This document shows positions 1 to 11,006 of a stretch of DNA of 64,000 nucleotides, in pieces. Source of the DNA: Stutzerimonas stutzeri (lineage in GTDB: Bacteria > Pseudomonadota > Gammaproteobacteria > Pseudomonadales > Pseudomonadaceae); assembly GCF_002890895.1 (NCBI RefSeq), contig NZ_POUL01000001.1, positions 434,001 through 498,000 on the forward strand, written 5' to 3'. Made by a program: the position numbers and the translations under genes. Numbering within the stretch: the stretch's first letter is position 1; each line of letters opens with the position of its first letter. The notes below the pieces were generated by a model. That model worked only from the letters and a program-made list of their open reading frames with translations, searched no databases and was not told the DNA's origin.

Positions 1-451
1 CGTTGACCTCATGCTTGCGGATCGAAGCGAAAAGCACTTCCCAGAAGCCACCGACGATGAAGGTGACCGCATAAACCGGCAGGAAGTACGCTGCGCCCTG
101 GATAAAGTTATCCCACGCACTGGTTGGATCGAAACCCGCCAACGCACTGATCAGTGCAAACTGCCAGCCTTCCTGTACGGCAAGCAGATCAGGGCTTTGT
201 GCGTAGATCAGGTTGGCCTGATAACCGGTGTTCCACATACCAAAGAACATGGCCGGAAAGGTGCAGAGCCAGACGGTAATCATCATCCGCTTCAGGTCAA
301 TGCCATCACGCACATGAGCAGTGGTCTTGGTAACGCTGCCCGGACGATAGAGGAAGGTGTCCGCCGCTTCGTAGAGCGCGTACCACTTCTCGTACTTGCC
401 GCCCTTTTCGAAGTTGTGCTCGATCTTGTCGAGGAATTCGCGAATGCCCAT
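1..451 (-). CDS. nqrB: Na+-translocating NADH:quinone reductase subunit B (5' part)
   Basis: NqrB is a membrane subunit of the Na+-pumping NADH:ubiquinone oxidoreductase (Na+-NQR), carrying FMN and taking part in Na+ transfer. Only the first 150 or so codons lie in the window; the gene runs off the left edge. The protein opens MGIREFLDKIEHNFEKGGK and has the usual soluble N-terminus followed by a first hydrophobic segment (WLCTFPAMFFGMW). The start lies three bases after the nqrA stop, so the two genes are surely co-transcribed and probably translationally coupled. The FMN-threonine site and most membrane helices are outside the window. Identification is by recall of the family plus the nqrA neighbour. 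Confidence 0.93.
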   Translation of the reverse strand, partial: MGIREFLDKIEHNFEKGGKYEKWYALYEAADTFLYRPGSVTKTTAHVRDGIDLKRMMITVWLCTFPAMFFGMWNTGYQANLIYAQSPDLLAVQEGWQFALISALAGFDPTSAWDNFIQGAAYFLPVYAVTFIVGGFWEVLFASIRKHEVN

Positions 452-454
452 GCC

Positions 455-1894
<1,440 letters not shown>

Positions 1895-1926
1895 CTATGC
1901 CACGGGCCCAGGTAGAAATCCGCCCG

Positions 1927-1956
1927 ATTATAGAGGCCGCGACACGTGACTGACCA
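1927..1956 (-). promoter_or_regulatory. Probable sigma-70 promoter of the nqr operon
   Basis: On the minus strand a TGGTCA -35 element (1951-1956) is separated by 18 bp from a perfect TATAAT -10 element (1927-1932). It points toward nqrA, whose start is about 130 bp downstream. The rest of the 1793-2063 gap shows no open frame worth calling. Confidence 0.5.
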
Positions 1957-2064
1957 CCCAAGGCCTTCCAATTTTTTGACTGAAGACAAGCGGTCATCCG
2001 CAACCGACTATTGACGCTTCGCCTGCAAGCACAATGAATACGGCATACGCGGCGAGCTAAAAAA

Positions 2065-2090
2065 TGAAAAACGGGAGCCGAAGCTCCCGT
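2065..2090 (-). terminator. Rho-independent terminator of gap
   Basis: A perfect 8-bp stem, ACGGGAGC/GCTCCCGT at 2071-2090, is closed by a UUCG tetraloop on the minus strand and followed by a T-rich run (TTTTCATTTTTT). It lies 24 bp after the gap stop codon. Confidence 0.88.
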
Positions 2091-2114
2091 TTTGTCTGCA
2101 GTGCTAGCTGCCTG

Positions 2115-3566
2115 TTAGCGTGGAAACGCAGGTGGGTTTACGCCCGCCATGTCTTCCATTACGCGCACCACCTGACAGCTGTAGCCGAACTCGTTGTCGT
2201 ACCAGACATACAGAACGACACGGTTGTCGCTGCAGATCGTTGCCTCGGCATCCACTACGCCTGCGTGACGAGAGCCTACGAAATCGCTTGAAACAACCTC
2301 CTGCGAATTAACGAAGTCGATCTGCTTCTGCAGGTCCGAATGCATGGCCATCTGGCGCAGGTACTCGTTAATTTCTTCGCGGTTCGTTGCCTTTTCCAGG
2401 TTCAGATTGAGAATCGCCATGGAAACGTTCGGCGTCGGAACGCGAATGGCGTTGCCGGTCAGCTTGCCCTTGAGCACCGGCAGCGCCTTGGCGGCAGCTG
2501 TCGCAGCACCCGTTTCGGTGATGACCATGTTCAGCGCAGCGCTACGACCACGACGACTGCCTTTATGGAAGTTGTCGATCAAGTTCTGGTCGTTGGTGTA
2601 GGAATGCACAGTCTCGACATGACCATTCACGATGCCGTACTGGTCATTGACCGCCTTCAACACCGGCACGATTGCGTTGGTGGTGCAGGACGCCGCAGAA
2701 ACAATCTTGTCGTCAGCCGTGATCTCGCCATGGTTGATGCCATGAACGATGTTCTTCAACTCGCCCTTGCCAGGCGCAGTCAGCACAACACGGGCAACAC
2801 CCGGGCACTTGAGGTGCTGGCTGAGACCCTCGGCGTCGCGCCATTTACCGGTGTTGTCGACCAGCAGAGCGTTTTCGATGCCGTACTCGGTGTAATCCAC
2901 CGAGGCAGGATCGTTCGAATAGATCACCTGAATCAGGTTGCCATTGGCAGTGATAGTGTTGTTTTCGGCGTCGATGTGGATGGTGCCTTCGAACGGACCA
3001 TGCACCGAATCGCGGCGCAGCAGGCTGGCGCGCTTGACCAGATCGTTGTCAGCCCCCTTGCGCACGACAATGGCACGCAGACGCAGGCCATCGCCGCCGC
3101 CCGTCTTTTCAATCAGGATGCGGGCGAGCAAGCGACCGATCCGACCGAAACCATAGAGCACGACGTCGGTGCCCTTGTGGACGCCGGTGGTGTTGCGCTT
3201 GCCAGCGACTTCAGCCAGCTCGTCACGCACGAACTGGTCAAGGCTGCGACCGTTCCCCTCGGCCTTGAACTTCCCCACGACTTTACCCAGGTCCACCGAA
3301 GCGGCACCCAGGTCCATCTGGCTCATGGTGGTAAGAATCTGATGAGTTTCATTGACGCACAGCTCGGCTTCGTCGGCCTGACGGTGACGCGCAAAACGAT
3401 GAGCTTTGAGCAGTGCGATGACCGAACGGTTGATCAACCCACGGCCATAGATGGAAGTCACCACGTTGTTGTTACGATACAGCTGACCAATCAGCGGAAT
3501 CATCGCTTCGGCGAGGGCTTCTCGATCAATCCATTCACCAAGACACTGGTCGGGCTTCTGAGTCAC
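2115..3566 (-). CDS. Glyceraldehyde-3-phosphate dehydrogenase with long N-terminal extension
   Basis: NAD(P)-dependent GAPDH, interconverting glyceraldehyde-3-phosphate and 1,3-bisphosphoglycerate. At 483 residues it is about 150 longer than the classic enzyme. Residues 1-130 are an extra helical-looking domain; the Rossmann motif GFGRIGR is at 139-145 and the catalytic cysteine is C294 in SAASCTTNAIV. The start is a GTG with a well-placed AAGGA site. The same long form sits beside mfd in P. aeruginosa (PA3001, from memory), so it is a conserved Pseudomonas variant and not a fusion artefact. It is a separate paralogue from the ordinary 330-residue Gap enzymes, probably with a gluconeogenic or regulatory role; that last point is inference. 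It is flanked by its own promoter and terminator, so it is a single-gene unit. Confidence 0.92.
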   Translation of the reverse strand: MTQKPDQCLGEWIDREALAEAMIPLIGQLYRNNNVVTSIYGRGLINRSVIALLKAHRFARHRQADEAELCVNETHQILTTMSQMDLGAASVDLGKVVGKFKAEGNGRSLDQFVRDELAEVAGKRNTTGVHKGTDVVLYGFGRIGRLLARILIEKTGGGDGLRLRAIVVRKGADNDLVKRASLLRRDSVHGPFEGTIHIDAENNTITANGNLIQVIYSNDPASVDYTEYGIENALLVDNTGKWRDAEGLSQHLKCPGVARVVLTAPGKGELKNIVHGINHGEITADDKIVSAASCTTNAIVPVLKAVNDQYGIVNGHVETVHSYTNDQNLIDNFHKGSRRGRSAALNMVITETGAATAAAKALPVLKGKLTGNAIRVPTPNVSMAILNLNLEKATNREEINEYLRQMAMHSDLQKQIDFVNSQEVVSSDFVGSRHAGVVDAEATICSDNRVVLYVWYDNEFGYSCQVVRVMEDMAGVNPPAFPR

Positions 3567-3609
3567 GGGCAGTTCCTTCCAACATGTAGGGGCTGAGAAA
3601 AAGGGCTAC

Positions 3610-3638
3610 ATTATGCCGCCGCACCCTAGCGTCGGCAA
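3610..3638 (-). promoter_or_regulatory. Probable sigma-70 promoter of gap
   Basis: Minus-strand TTGCCG (3633-3638), a 17-bp spacer, then CATAAT (3610-3615). It is correctly oriented about 45 bp upstream of the gap start and nearly back-to-back with the mfd promoter. Confidence 0.45.
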
Positions 3639-3655
3639 TCTGTGCAGCCGAAACA

Positions 3656-3685
3656 CTGACAGCGTTCCGCGCGGATAGTTACAAT
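3656..3685 (+). promoter_or_regulatory. Probable sigma-70 promoter of mfd
   Basis: CTGACA (3656-3661), an 18-bp spacer, then TACAAT (3680-3685), each five of six to consensus. It is followed by a GGAG site at 3711 and the mfd GTG start at 3727. Confidence 0.5.
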
Positions 3686-3726
3686 CCCGGCGGTCCATTT
3701 TTTATCGACCGGAGCCACGCCCACTC

Positions 3727-6700
3727 GTGTCCGTATTGCGCCTTCCGCCCATGCCTGCCGCCAGCGGCAAGCAAACCTGGGGCAACCTTCCTGGAGCTGC
3801 GCTGAGCCTGGCCATTGCCGAAGCCGCCAGCAACGCAGATCGATTCACTCTCCTCCTGACCGCCGACAGCCAGAGCGCCGAACGCCTGCAGGAAGAGCTT
3901 GCCTTCTTTGCGCCCGACTTGCCGGTTCTGCACTTTCCCGACTGGGAGACGCTGCCCTATGACGTTTTTTCACCGCATCAGGACATCATTTCCCAACGGA
4001 TCGCAGCGCTCTATCAGCTGCCAGAGCTGACTCACGGAGTTCTGGTAGTTCCCATTACCACAGCGCTACACAAACTCGCCCCGAAGCGTTTTTTGCTCGG
4101 TTCCAGTCTGGTACTGGATGTCGGCCAGAAACTCGATGTCGAGCAGATGCGTGCCCGCCTCGAAGCGGCCGGCTATCGCTGCGTCGATACGGTGTACGAG
4201 CATGGCGAGTTTGCAGTGCGCGGCGCGCTGATCGACCTGTTCCCGATGGGCAGCCCCCTGCCCTACCGTATCGACCTGTTCGACGACGAAATCGAAACGC
4301 TGCGCACCTTCGATCCGGAAAACCAGCGATCCATCGACAAGGTCGAGTCGATCCGCCTGCTGCCAGCTCGCGAATTCCCGCTGAAGAAGGAGTCGGTCAC
4401 TGGCTTCCGCGCGCGCTTCCGTGAACGCTTCGATGTGGATTTCCGCCGTTGCCCGGTCTACCAGGATCTGTCCACCGGCATCACCCCGGCCGGGATCGAG
4501 TACTACCTGCCGCTGTTCTTCGACGAGACCTCGACACTGTTCGATTACTTGCCGGAGGACACCCAGGTGTTTTCGCTGCCGGGTATCGAGCAGGCCGCGG
4601 AGCACTTCTGGAAAGACGTACGTACTCGCTACGAAGAGCGTCGCGTCGACCCTGAGCGGCCATTGTTGCCGCCGGCCGAATTGTTCATGGCCGTCGAGGA
4701 TTGCTTCGCTCACCTGAAGCTGTGGCCTCGCATCGTGGCCAGCCAGGACGATGTGGAAAGCGGCATCGGCCGCGAGCGCTTTGCCGCCAGTCGCTTCCCG
4801 GAACTGGCGATCGATGCCAAGGCCAGCGAGCCGCTCGGTGCGCTTCGCCGTTTCCTCGATGAGTTTCCCGGTCGCGTACTTTTCACCGCCGAATCGGCTG
4901 GTCGCCGTGAAGTCCTGCTGGAGCTACTGGCGCGACTGAAGCTACGCCCGCTGGAAGTTTCAGGCTGGCCGCAGTTTGTCGAAAGTGGTGAGCGTTTAGC
5001 CATCTCGATCGCACCATTGGACGACGGCCTGCTTTTGCAGGATCCGGCTATCGCGCTCATCGCGGAAAGCCCGCTGTTCGGCCAACGCATCATGCAGCGT
5101 CGTCGGCGTGAAAAAGGTCGTGATGCCGGCGAGAACGTCATCAAGAACCTCACCGAACTGCGCGAAGGTGCGCCGGTGGTGCATATCGACCACGGTGTCG
5201 GTCGTTATCACGGCCTGGTCACGCTGGAAATCGAAGGCCAGGCCGCCGAATTCCTCATGCTGCAGTACGCCGAGGACGCCAAGCTCTACGTGCCGGTCTC
5301 CAGCCTGCACCTGATTGCCCGCTACACCGGCAGTGACGACGCCCTCGCCCCGCTGCACCGCCTGGGTTCGGAAACCTGGCAAAAAGCCAAGCGCAAGGCC
5401 GCCGAACAGGTTCGCGATGTCGCTGCGGAGCTGCTCGACATTTATGCCCGCCGCGCCGCACGCGAAGGCTACGCCTTCGAAGATCCGCAGCTGGACTACG
5501 AAACATTCAGCGCTGGCTTCCCTTTCGAAGAAACGCCGGACCAGCAGGCCGCCATCGAAGCCGTACGTCACGACATGCTTGCGCCCAAGCCCATGGACCG
5601 CCTTATCTGCGGCGATGTGGGCTTCGGCAAGACCGAAGTCGCCATGCGAGCGGCATTCATCGCGGTGCACAGCGGCCGTCAAGTGGCGGTGCTGGTGCCC
5701 ACCACCCTGCTCGCCCAGCAGCACTACAACAGCTTCCGTGACCGTTTCGCCGACTGGCCGGTGCGCGTCGAAGTGATGAGCCGCTTCAAGTCAGCCAAGG
5801 AGATTCAGGCCGCGGTCGACCAGTTGGCCGAAGGCAAAGTCGACATCCTCATCGGCACCCACAAGCTGCTGCAAGACGATGTGAAGTTCACCAACCTGGG
5901 CCTTGTGATCATCGATGAGGAACACCGCTTCGGGGTGCGCCAGAAGGAACAGCTCAAGGCGCTGCGCAGTGAAGTAGACATTCTGACCCTGACCGCCACG
6001 CCGATTCCGCGCACGCTGAACATGGCCGTCGCGGGGATGCGCGATCTGTCCATCATCGCCACGCCGCCGGCGCGTCGACTGTCAGTACGCACCTTTGTCA
6101 TGGAGCAGCAAAACTCCGTGATCAAAGAGGCGCTACTGCGCGAGCTGTTGCGCGGCGGCCAGGTCTATTACCTGCACAACGATGTGAAAACGATCGAGAA
6201 GTGCGCCGCTGATCTCGCCGAACTGGTCCCGGAAGCGCGCATCGGCGTAGGTCACGGGCAGATGCGCGAGCGCGAGCTCGAACAGGTGATGGGCGACTTC
6301 TACCACAAGCGCTTTAACGTGCTGATCGCCTCGACCATTATTGAAACGGGCATCGACGTACCGAGCGCCAACACCATCATCATCGAACGTGCCGACAAGT
6401 TCGGTCTGGCCCAGCTGCACCAGCTCCGCGGCCGGGTCGGCCGGAGCCACCACCAGGCCTATGCCTACCTGCTGACGCCGCCACGCAAGGCCATGACGCC
6501 CGACGCTGAAAAGCGCCTGGAAGCCATCGCCAATGCGCAGGATCTCGGGGCTGGATTCGTCCTCGCCACCCACGATCTGGAGATTCGCGGCGCGGGCGAG
6601 TTGCTTGGCGATGGTCAGAGCGGGCAAATCCAGGCGGTCGGCTTCACCCTCTATATGGAAATGCTCGAGCGCGCGGTCAAATCCATTCAGAAAGGTGAAC

Positions 6701-7173
6701 AGCCGAACCTCGACCAGCCGCTCGGCGGCGGCCCGGAAATCAACCTGCGCGTTCCGGCGCTCATCCCGGAAGATTATCTGCCGGATGTGCATGCACGCCT
6801 GATTCTCTACAAGCGCATCGCCAATGCTGCCGATGAGAACGGCCTGCGCGAACTGCAAGTGGAGATGATCGATCGGTTCGGACTGCTGCCGGAGCCGGCC
6901 AAGCACCTGGTCAGGTTGACCTTGCTCAAGTTGCAGGCCGCCAGCCTCGGTATCACCAAGATCGACGCAGGGCCCCAAGGCGGACGTATCGAGTTCGCCG
7001 CGGACACCAGTGTCGACCCGATGGTGCTGATCAAACTGATCCAGAGCCAGCCCAACCGCTACAAGTTCGAAGGCGCCACGATGTTCAAGTTTCAGGTGCC
7101 GATGGAGCGTGCCGAGGAGCGCTTCAACACGCTTGAAGCGCTCCTCGAACGTTTGTCTGCGGATAAGCCTTAA
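3727..7173 (+). CDS. mfd: Transcription-repair coupling factor Mfd
   Basis: Mfd is a DNA translocase that removes RNA polymerase stalled at lesions and recruits UvrA for nucleotide excision repair. The protein is 1148 residues, the normal length. The N-terminal UvrB-like region is followed by the RNA-polymerase-interacting domain (EGAPVVHIDHGVGRYHG, near residue 480-495), the helicase core with Walker A GDVGFGKTE near 629 and the DEEH box (IIDEEHRFGV) near 730, then the translocation motif and C-terminal autoinhibitory domain. The start is GTG (no upstream ATG in frame), with GGAG 12 bp before it. It is divergent from gap. The helicase gene begins 39 bp downstream on the same strand. Confidence 0.97.
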   Translation: MSVLRLPPMPAASGKQTWGNLPGAALSLAIAEAASNADRFTLLLTADSQSAERLQEELAFFAPDLPVLHFPDWETLPYDVFSPHQDIISQRIAALYQLPELTHGVLVVPITTALHKLAPKRFLLGSSLVLDVGQKLDVEQMRARLEAAGYRCVDTVYEHGEFAVRGALIDLFPMGSPLPYRIDLFDDEIETLRTFDPENQRSIDKVESIRLLPAREFPLKKESVTGFRARFRERFDVDFRRCPVYQDLSTGITPAGIEYYLPLFFDETSTLFDYLPEDTQVFSLPGIEQAAEHFWKDVRTRYEERRVDPERPLLPPAELFMAVEDCFAHLKLWPRIVASQDDVESGIGRERFAASRFPELAIDAKASEPLGALRRFLDEFPGRVLFTAESAGRREVLLELLARLKLRPLEVSGWPQFVESGERLAISIAPLDDGLLLQDPAIALIAESPLFGQRIMQRRRREKGRDAGENVIKNLTELREGAPVVHIDHGVGRYHGLVTLEIEGQAAEFLMLQYAEDAKLYVPVSSLHLIARYTGSDDALAPLHRLGSETWQKAKRKAAEQVRDVAAELLDIYARRAAREGYAFEDPQLDYETFSAGFPFEETPDQQAAIEAVRHDMLAPKPMDRLICGDVGFGKTEVAMRAAFIAVHSGRQVAVLVPTTLLAQQHYNSFRDRFADWPVRVEVMSRFKSAKEIQAAVDQLAEGKVDILIGTHKLLQDDVKFTNLGLVIIDEEHRFGVRQKEQLKALRSEVDILTLTATPIPRTLNMAVAGMRDLSIIATPPARRLSVRTFVMEQQNSVIKEALLRELLRGGQVYYLHNDVKTIEKCAADLAELVPEARIGVGHGQMRERELEQVMGDFYHKRFNVLIASTIIETGIDVPSANTIIIERADKFGLAQLHQLRGRVGRSHHQAYAYLLTPPRKAMTPDAEKRLEAIANAQDLGAGFVLATHDLEIRGAGELLGDGQSGQIQAVGFTLYMEMLERAVKSIQKGEQPNLDQPLGGGPEINLRVPALIPEDYLPDVHARLILYKRIANAADENGLRELQVEMIDRFGLLPEPAKHLVRLTLLKLQAASLGITKIDAGPQGGRIEFAADTSVDPMVLIKLIQSQPNRYKFEGATMFKFQVPMERAEERFNTLEALLERLSADKP

Positions 7174-7212
7174 CGATGTCGATAACACCCGTGCTCGCCA
7201 CCCGACCCGCCG

Positions 7213-10200
7213 ATGCAAGGTGACTTTCTTCCCAACCTCCCAGCCGCGTGGCGATTGCCGTTTTCTGAAAACGCTATCGCCAGGGGCCAGCAGTACGCAG
7301 CGGAGGACCGCATCAGGCTCGTGCGGGAGGATTCGCGGTACGTTGAAGCGACGTGCCGCGGATCAGCTGGCAGCGTCTATCGCCAGTCGCTTGAGCTGTC
7401 CCGCGATGGCAGGCTCAGCTGCCTCTGCAGCTGCCCGGCTGGTCTCAACTGCAAGCATTGCGCTGCCCTGATAGCAACCCTCGAAACGCAAGCCGAGCGC
7501 TTGCCTGCCAAGCAGAGCGAGCAGTCCGGTGAGCGCTTCCCTGACCGGCTGGAACAGTGGCTATCGCAGCTCCCGCAGGCGTTGGGCGACAACCTCCAAG
7601 CCGGCCAAGGCTGGTGTCTGCACTATCTGTTATGCCCTGACTTCACCATAGAGGTCTACAAGGCGCGCCAACCCAAAGACGGCACATGGGGCGAGCGACA
7701 GCCCTACTACGGTTTGCGTGAAGCCGGCTTTCGCCAGCCAAACTTCATGCAACCGCTGGATCTACGCATTGCCGCACTGGCTACGCTGGGCCGCACGTCA
7801 GGTAACGGGTTCAACCCGAACGGCGAAAACGGCGGCGAAATCCTGCGACTGATTCTCCAGACCGGTCGCACCTTTCTCAGTTGGGATCAGCCCTCTCTGC
7901 AGTCCGGAAGAACCCGCCAGGCACGCTTCAGCTGGAACGAGCAATCCGACGGCAGCTTCAAGCCTGGCCTGGACATGGCCGATACCGACGGCCAACTGAT
8001 TACCACTGTGGACCCGCTGTACTACTTCGACGGGGCCAAGAACGAACTGGGCTTGGTCGATCACGGTCTGCCGATGTCGCTGGCCCGGCACCTGCTCGAT
8101 GCACCTGCGGTGCCGTCCGCCCAGGCCGCCCTGTTCAGCCTGACGCTGCATGAAATCGCCCCACAGCTGCCGGCCCCCGCCAAGCCTGAAGAACATCAGG
8201 TCGATGACCTGCTCCCCCTGCCCCACCTGAGCCTCGGCAGTCATCAGGCGGTCAACTACCAGCCCAGCAGCGGCCGCATGGTCAGCGAGCACCAACATCG
8301 TGCCGGGTTGAGTTTCCTCTACGGCCGCACCCAGGTTCACGGCAAAGCCAAGCCTGGCCAGCGCCTACGCCAGACCGAAGGCGCTCGCGTGCTTAGCATT
8401 GCCCGCCAGCCAGACGTCGAGCAGGCACTGCGCCAGCAATTGCAGCAACTGGGTTTCCGTCCGGCGCTGCGTCAGAGCCTGGCGCTTCCCAAGGACTCGG
8501 CAGAGATGTTCGAGCTGCAGAACGAGGCGGCCTGGCTCACTTTCACGCAGACCCAGCTCTCCCCGCTGCGCGAGCAAGGCTGGCAAGTGGTCATGCAGCC
8601 CGGCTTTGCCTATGACGTGACGCAGATTGATGCCTGGTATGCCGAGGTCGACGAACCGCCCGAGCACAGCTGGTTCGACCTGGAACTGGGCATCATCGTC
8701 GAAGGTGAGCGGATCAGTCTGTTGCCGGTTCTGCTCAGCCTGATCAGGCGCAACCCTGCCCTGCTTTCAGCGCAAGCGCTGGCGCAACGCAACGACGACG
8801 AGACCCTTCGGGTGCAACTTGCCCGACGCCGTGACGGCGATGATCAGCCACTGCAGGTGTTGCTGCCTTTTGGTCGTTTGAAGCCCATCCTCGCCACTCT
8901 GTCCGAGCTCTATCTGCAGGAACAGCCAAACGGCGAAAACCTTCGGTTGGAGCGATCCGATGCAGCGCGGCTGGCCGAACTGGATGCCCTTCCCTTGCAA
9001 TGGAAGGGCGGCGAGCACTTGCGGGAATTCGCCCAGCGACTGCGCGACTACCGCGCGCAGGACATCAGCCCACCGCAGGGTCTGAACGCAACGCTGCGCC
9101 CCTATCAGCTGGATGGCCTGCGCTGGATGCAAACCCTACGCACTCTCGCGGTCGGCGGTATCTTGGGCGACGACATGGGCCTGGGTAAAACATTGCAGAC
9201 CCTTGCTCACCTGTTACTCGAGAAGCAAGCCGGCAAGCTGGACCGCCCCTCGCTCGTCGTGATGCCCACCACGCTTATCCCCAATTGGCAGGACGAAGCG
9301 GCCCGCTTCGCGCCGTCACTGAAAGTCGCGACGCTGCATGGGACGACACGTCGAAAGCTCTACCAACATCTGGGCGATTACGATATGCTGCTCACCACCT
9401 ATGCGCTGCTGCCCAAAGACATCGACCTGCTCGCAGAAGTACCGCTGCATCTGCTGGTGCTCGACGAAGCCCAGAACATCAAGAATGCCAGCAGCAAGGC
9501 GGCACAAGCCGCCGGACGCCTGGACGCCCGCCAGCGCCTCTGCCTGACCGGCACGCCGCTGGAAAACCATCTGGGCGAACTCTGGTCGCTGTTTCATTTC
9601 CTCATGCCCGGCTGGCTGGGTGACACCAAGCAATTCAATCGGGACTACCGCACGCCCATCGAGAAACACGGCGACGCCGAGCGGCTGGAGCACCTCAGCA
9701 AACGGATAAAACCCTTCCTGCTCAGGCGGCGTAAAGAGCAGGTTGCCCAGGAGCTGCCGCCGAAAACCGAGATCCTGCACTGGGTCGAACTCAGCCCGGC
9801 TCAGCGCGACCTGTACGAAACCGTACGACTGGCCATGGACATCAAGGTCCGCGAGGAGATCGACCGCAAAGGCCTGGCGCGCAGCCAGATCGTTATCCTC
9901 GATGCACTGCTCAAGCTGCGTCAGGTGTGCTGTGATCTGCGCCTGGTCAAGGGCGAAGCCGTGCGACCAGTTCGTGGCGGCACCTCAGGCAAACTCGATA
10001 GCCTGATGGAGATGCTGACCGAACTGCTCGCTGAAGGCCGGCGGATCCTGTTGTTTTCACAGTTCACCTCGATGCTCGCGTTGATCGAAGACGAGCTGCA
10101 GAGCCGCGCCATCGACTACGTTCAGATCACCGGCGAAACCAAGGACCGGCGCACCCCCGTCAAGCGGTTCCAGAACGGGGACGTCCCGCTGTTTCTGATC

Positions 10201-10497
10201 AGCCTGAAAGCTGGCGGTACCGGCTTGAACCTGACCGCGGCCGACACCGTGATCCATTACGACCCCTGGTGGAACCCGGCCGCGGAAAACCAGGCCACCG
10301 ACCGCGCCCACCGCATCGGTCAGGACAAACCGGTGTTCGTCTACAAGCTGATCGCCAGGGCTACCGTCGAAGAGAAGATCCAGCAACTGCAGCAACGCAA
10401 AGCCGAACTGGCTTCCGGCGTGCTGGACGCCGGTGAGCAAGGCGGCTGGCAACTGGAGCCGAGTGATATCGAGGCGCTGTTCGCGCCACTGCCCTAG
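7213..10497 (+). CDS. SWIM zinc-finger SNF2-family DEAD/DEAH helicase
   Basis: A Swi2/Snf2-type ATP-dependent DNA translocase of 1094 residues. A SWIM finger lies near residues 70-83 (CLCSCPAGLNCKHC, pattern CxC...CxH). A long middle region of unknown function is followed by the helicase core from about residue 610: Walker A DDMGLGKT near 653, DEAQ box LVLDEAQNI near 750, LTGTPLEN, and the C-terminal helicase lobe with FSQFTSM, LKAGGTGLNL and DRAHRIGQ. It starts 39 bp after mfd with no clear Shine-Dalgarno, and no other start codon lies between the preceding in-frame stop and this ATG, so it may depend on readthrough from mfd. The bacterial family is common in Pseudomonas, but its substrate is unknown to me. 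Confidence 0.9.
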   Translation: MQGDFLPNLPAAWRLPFSENAIARGQQYAAEDRIRLVREDSRYVEATCRGSAGSVYRQSLELSRDGRLSCLCSCPAGLNCKHCAALIATLETQAERLPAKQSEQSGERFPDRLEQWLSQLPQALGDNLQAGQGWCLHYLLCPDFTIEVYKARQPKDGTWGERQPYYGLREAGFRQPNFMQPLDLRIAALATLGRTSGNGFNPNGENGGEILRLILQTGRTFLSWDQPSLQSGRTRQARFSWNEQSDGSFKPGLDMADTDGQLITTVDPLYYFDGAKNELGLVDHGLPMSLARHLLDAPAVPSAQAALFSLTLHEIAPQLPAPAKPEEHQVDDLLPLPHLSLGSHQAVNYQPSSGRMVSEHQHRAGLSFLYGRTQVHGKAKPGQRLRQTEGARVLSIARQPDVEQALRQQLQQLGFRPALRQSLALPKDSAEMFELQNEAAWLTFTQTQLSPLREQGWQVVMQPGFAYDVTQIDAWYAEVDEPPEHSWFDLELGIIVEGERISLLPVLLSLIRRNPALLSAQALAQRNDDETLRVQLARRRDGDDQPLQVLLPFGRLKPILATLSELYLQEQPNGENLRLERSDAARLAELDALPLQWKGGEHLREFAQRLRDYRAQDISPPQGLNATLRPYQLDGLRWMQTLRTLAVGGILGDDMGLGKTLQTLAHLLLEKQAGKLDRPSLVVMPTTLIPNWQDEAARFAPSLKVATLHGTTRRKLYQHLGDYDMLLTTYALLPKDIDLLAEVPLHLLVLDEAQNIKNASSKAAQAAGRLDARQRLCLTGTPLENHLGELWSLFHFLMPGWLGDTKQFNRDYRTPIEKHGDAERLEHLSKRIKPFLLRRRKEQVAQELPPKTEILHWVELSPAQRDLYETVRLAMDIKVREEIDRKGLARSQIVILDALLKLRQVCCDLRLVKGEAVRPVRGGTSGKLDSLMEMLTELLAEGRRILLFSQFTSMLALIEDELQSRAIDYVQITGETKDRRTPVKRFQNGDVPLFLISLKAGGTGLNLTAADTVIHYDPWWNPAAENQATDRAHRIGQDKPVFVYKLIARATVEEKIQQLQQRKAELASGVLDAGEQGGWQLEPSDIEALFAPLP

Positions 10498-10507
10498 GAA
10501 AATGGAC

Positions 10508-10993
10508 ATGCGCCGACTGGTTGCCCCTGCCGATTACGACCGCGTCTACGACATCTACATGCACGAAACGGTGGTGCCTTTCCTCGGCTTCGACCCGATG
10601 CCACGGGAGGCTTTCAGCAAGGTGTTCGACCCGTTGTTCGAGAGCGGCTGCTTCTACCTGTACGAGGTCGATGGCGAAGTGATGGGCTTCTACAAGGCGC
10701 AGCGGCATGTTGGTCGCACTGCCCATGTGGCCTACCTGGGAACCTTGGCCGTGGCGCCGGAAGCGCAAGGCCGAGGCGTCGCCATTGCAATGATGCAGGA
10801 CGCGATCTCGCGGCTGTGGCAAGCGGGCATCACCCGTATCGAGCTGACAGTTGAGGCGGACAATCCCCGTGCCATTGCGTTTTATGAACGCCTGGGCTTT
10901 GTCCACGAGGGTACTCAGCGCGCGGCCTACAAACGTGCCAGCGACAGCGGCTACGTCGACGAGCTGATGTACGGGTTGCTGCGGAACGATTGA
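10508..10993 (+). CDS. GNAT family N-acetyltransferase
   Basis: A 161-residue acetyl-CoA-dependent N-acetyltransferase of unknown substrate. The acetyl-CoA pyrophosphate loop is visible as VAPEAQGRGVAIAMM, followed by a typical NPRAIAFYERLGF C-terminal strand-helix. The AGGA overlapping the helicase stop codon is 8 bp before the ATG at 10508 and only 2 bp before the ATG at 10502, so I take 10508. The gene is tightly coupled to the upstream helicase gene, only 10 bp after its stop. Confidence 0.88.
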   Translation: MRRLVAPADYDRVYDIYMHETVVPFLGFDPMPREAFSKVFDPLFESGCFYLYEVDGEVMGFYKAQRHVGRTAHVAYLGTLAVAPEAQGRGVAIAMMQDAISRLWQAGITRIELTVEADNPRAIAFYERLGFVHEGTQRAAYKRASDSGYVDELMYGLLRND

Positions 10994-11006
10994 TCGCAGG
11001 TCGCCG

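Noticed and set aside
2340..3596. A 418-codon open frame opposite the gap gene
   Set aside because: Antisense shadow; the minus strand encodes an unmistakable GAPDH.
6133..7218. A 361-codon open frame opposite the end of mfd
   Set aside because: Antisense shadow of mfd with no domain and no supported start.
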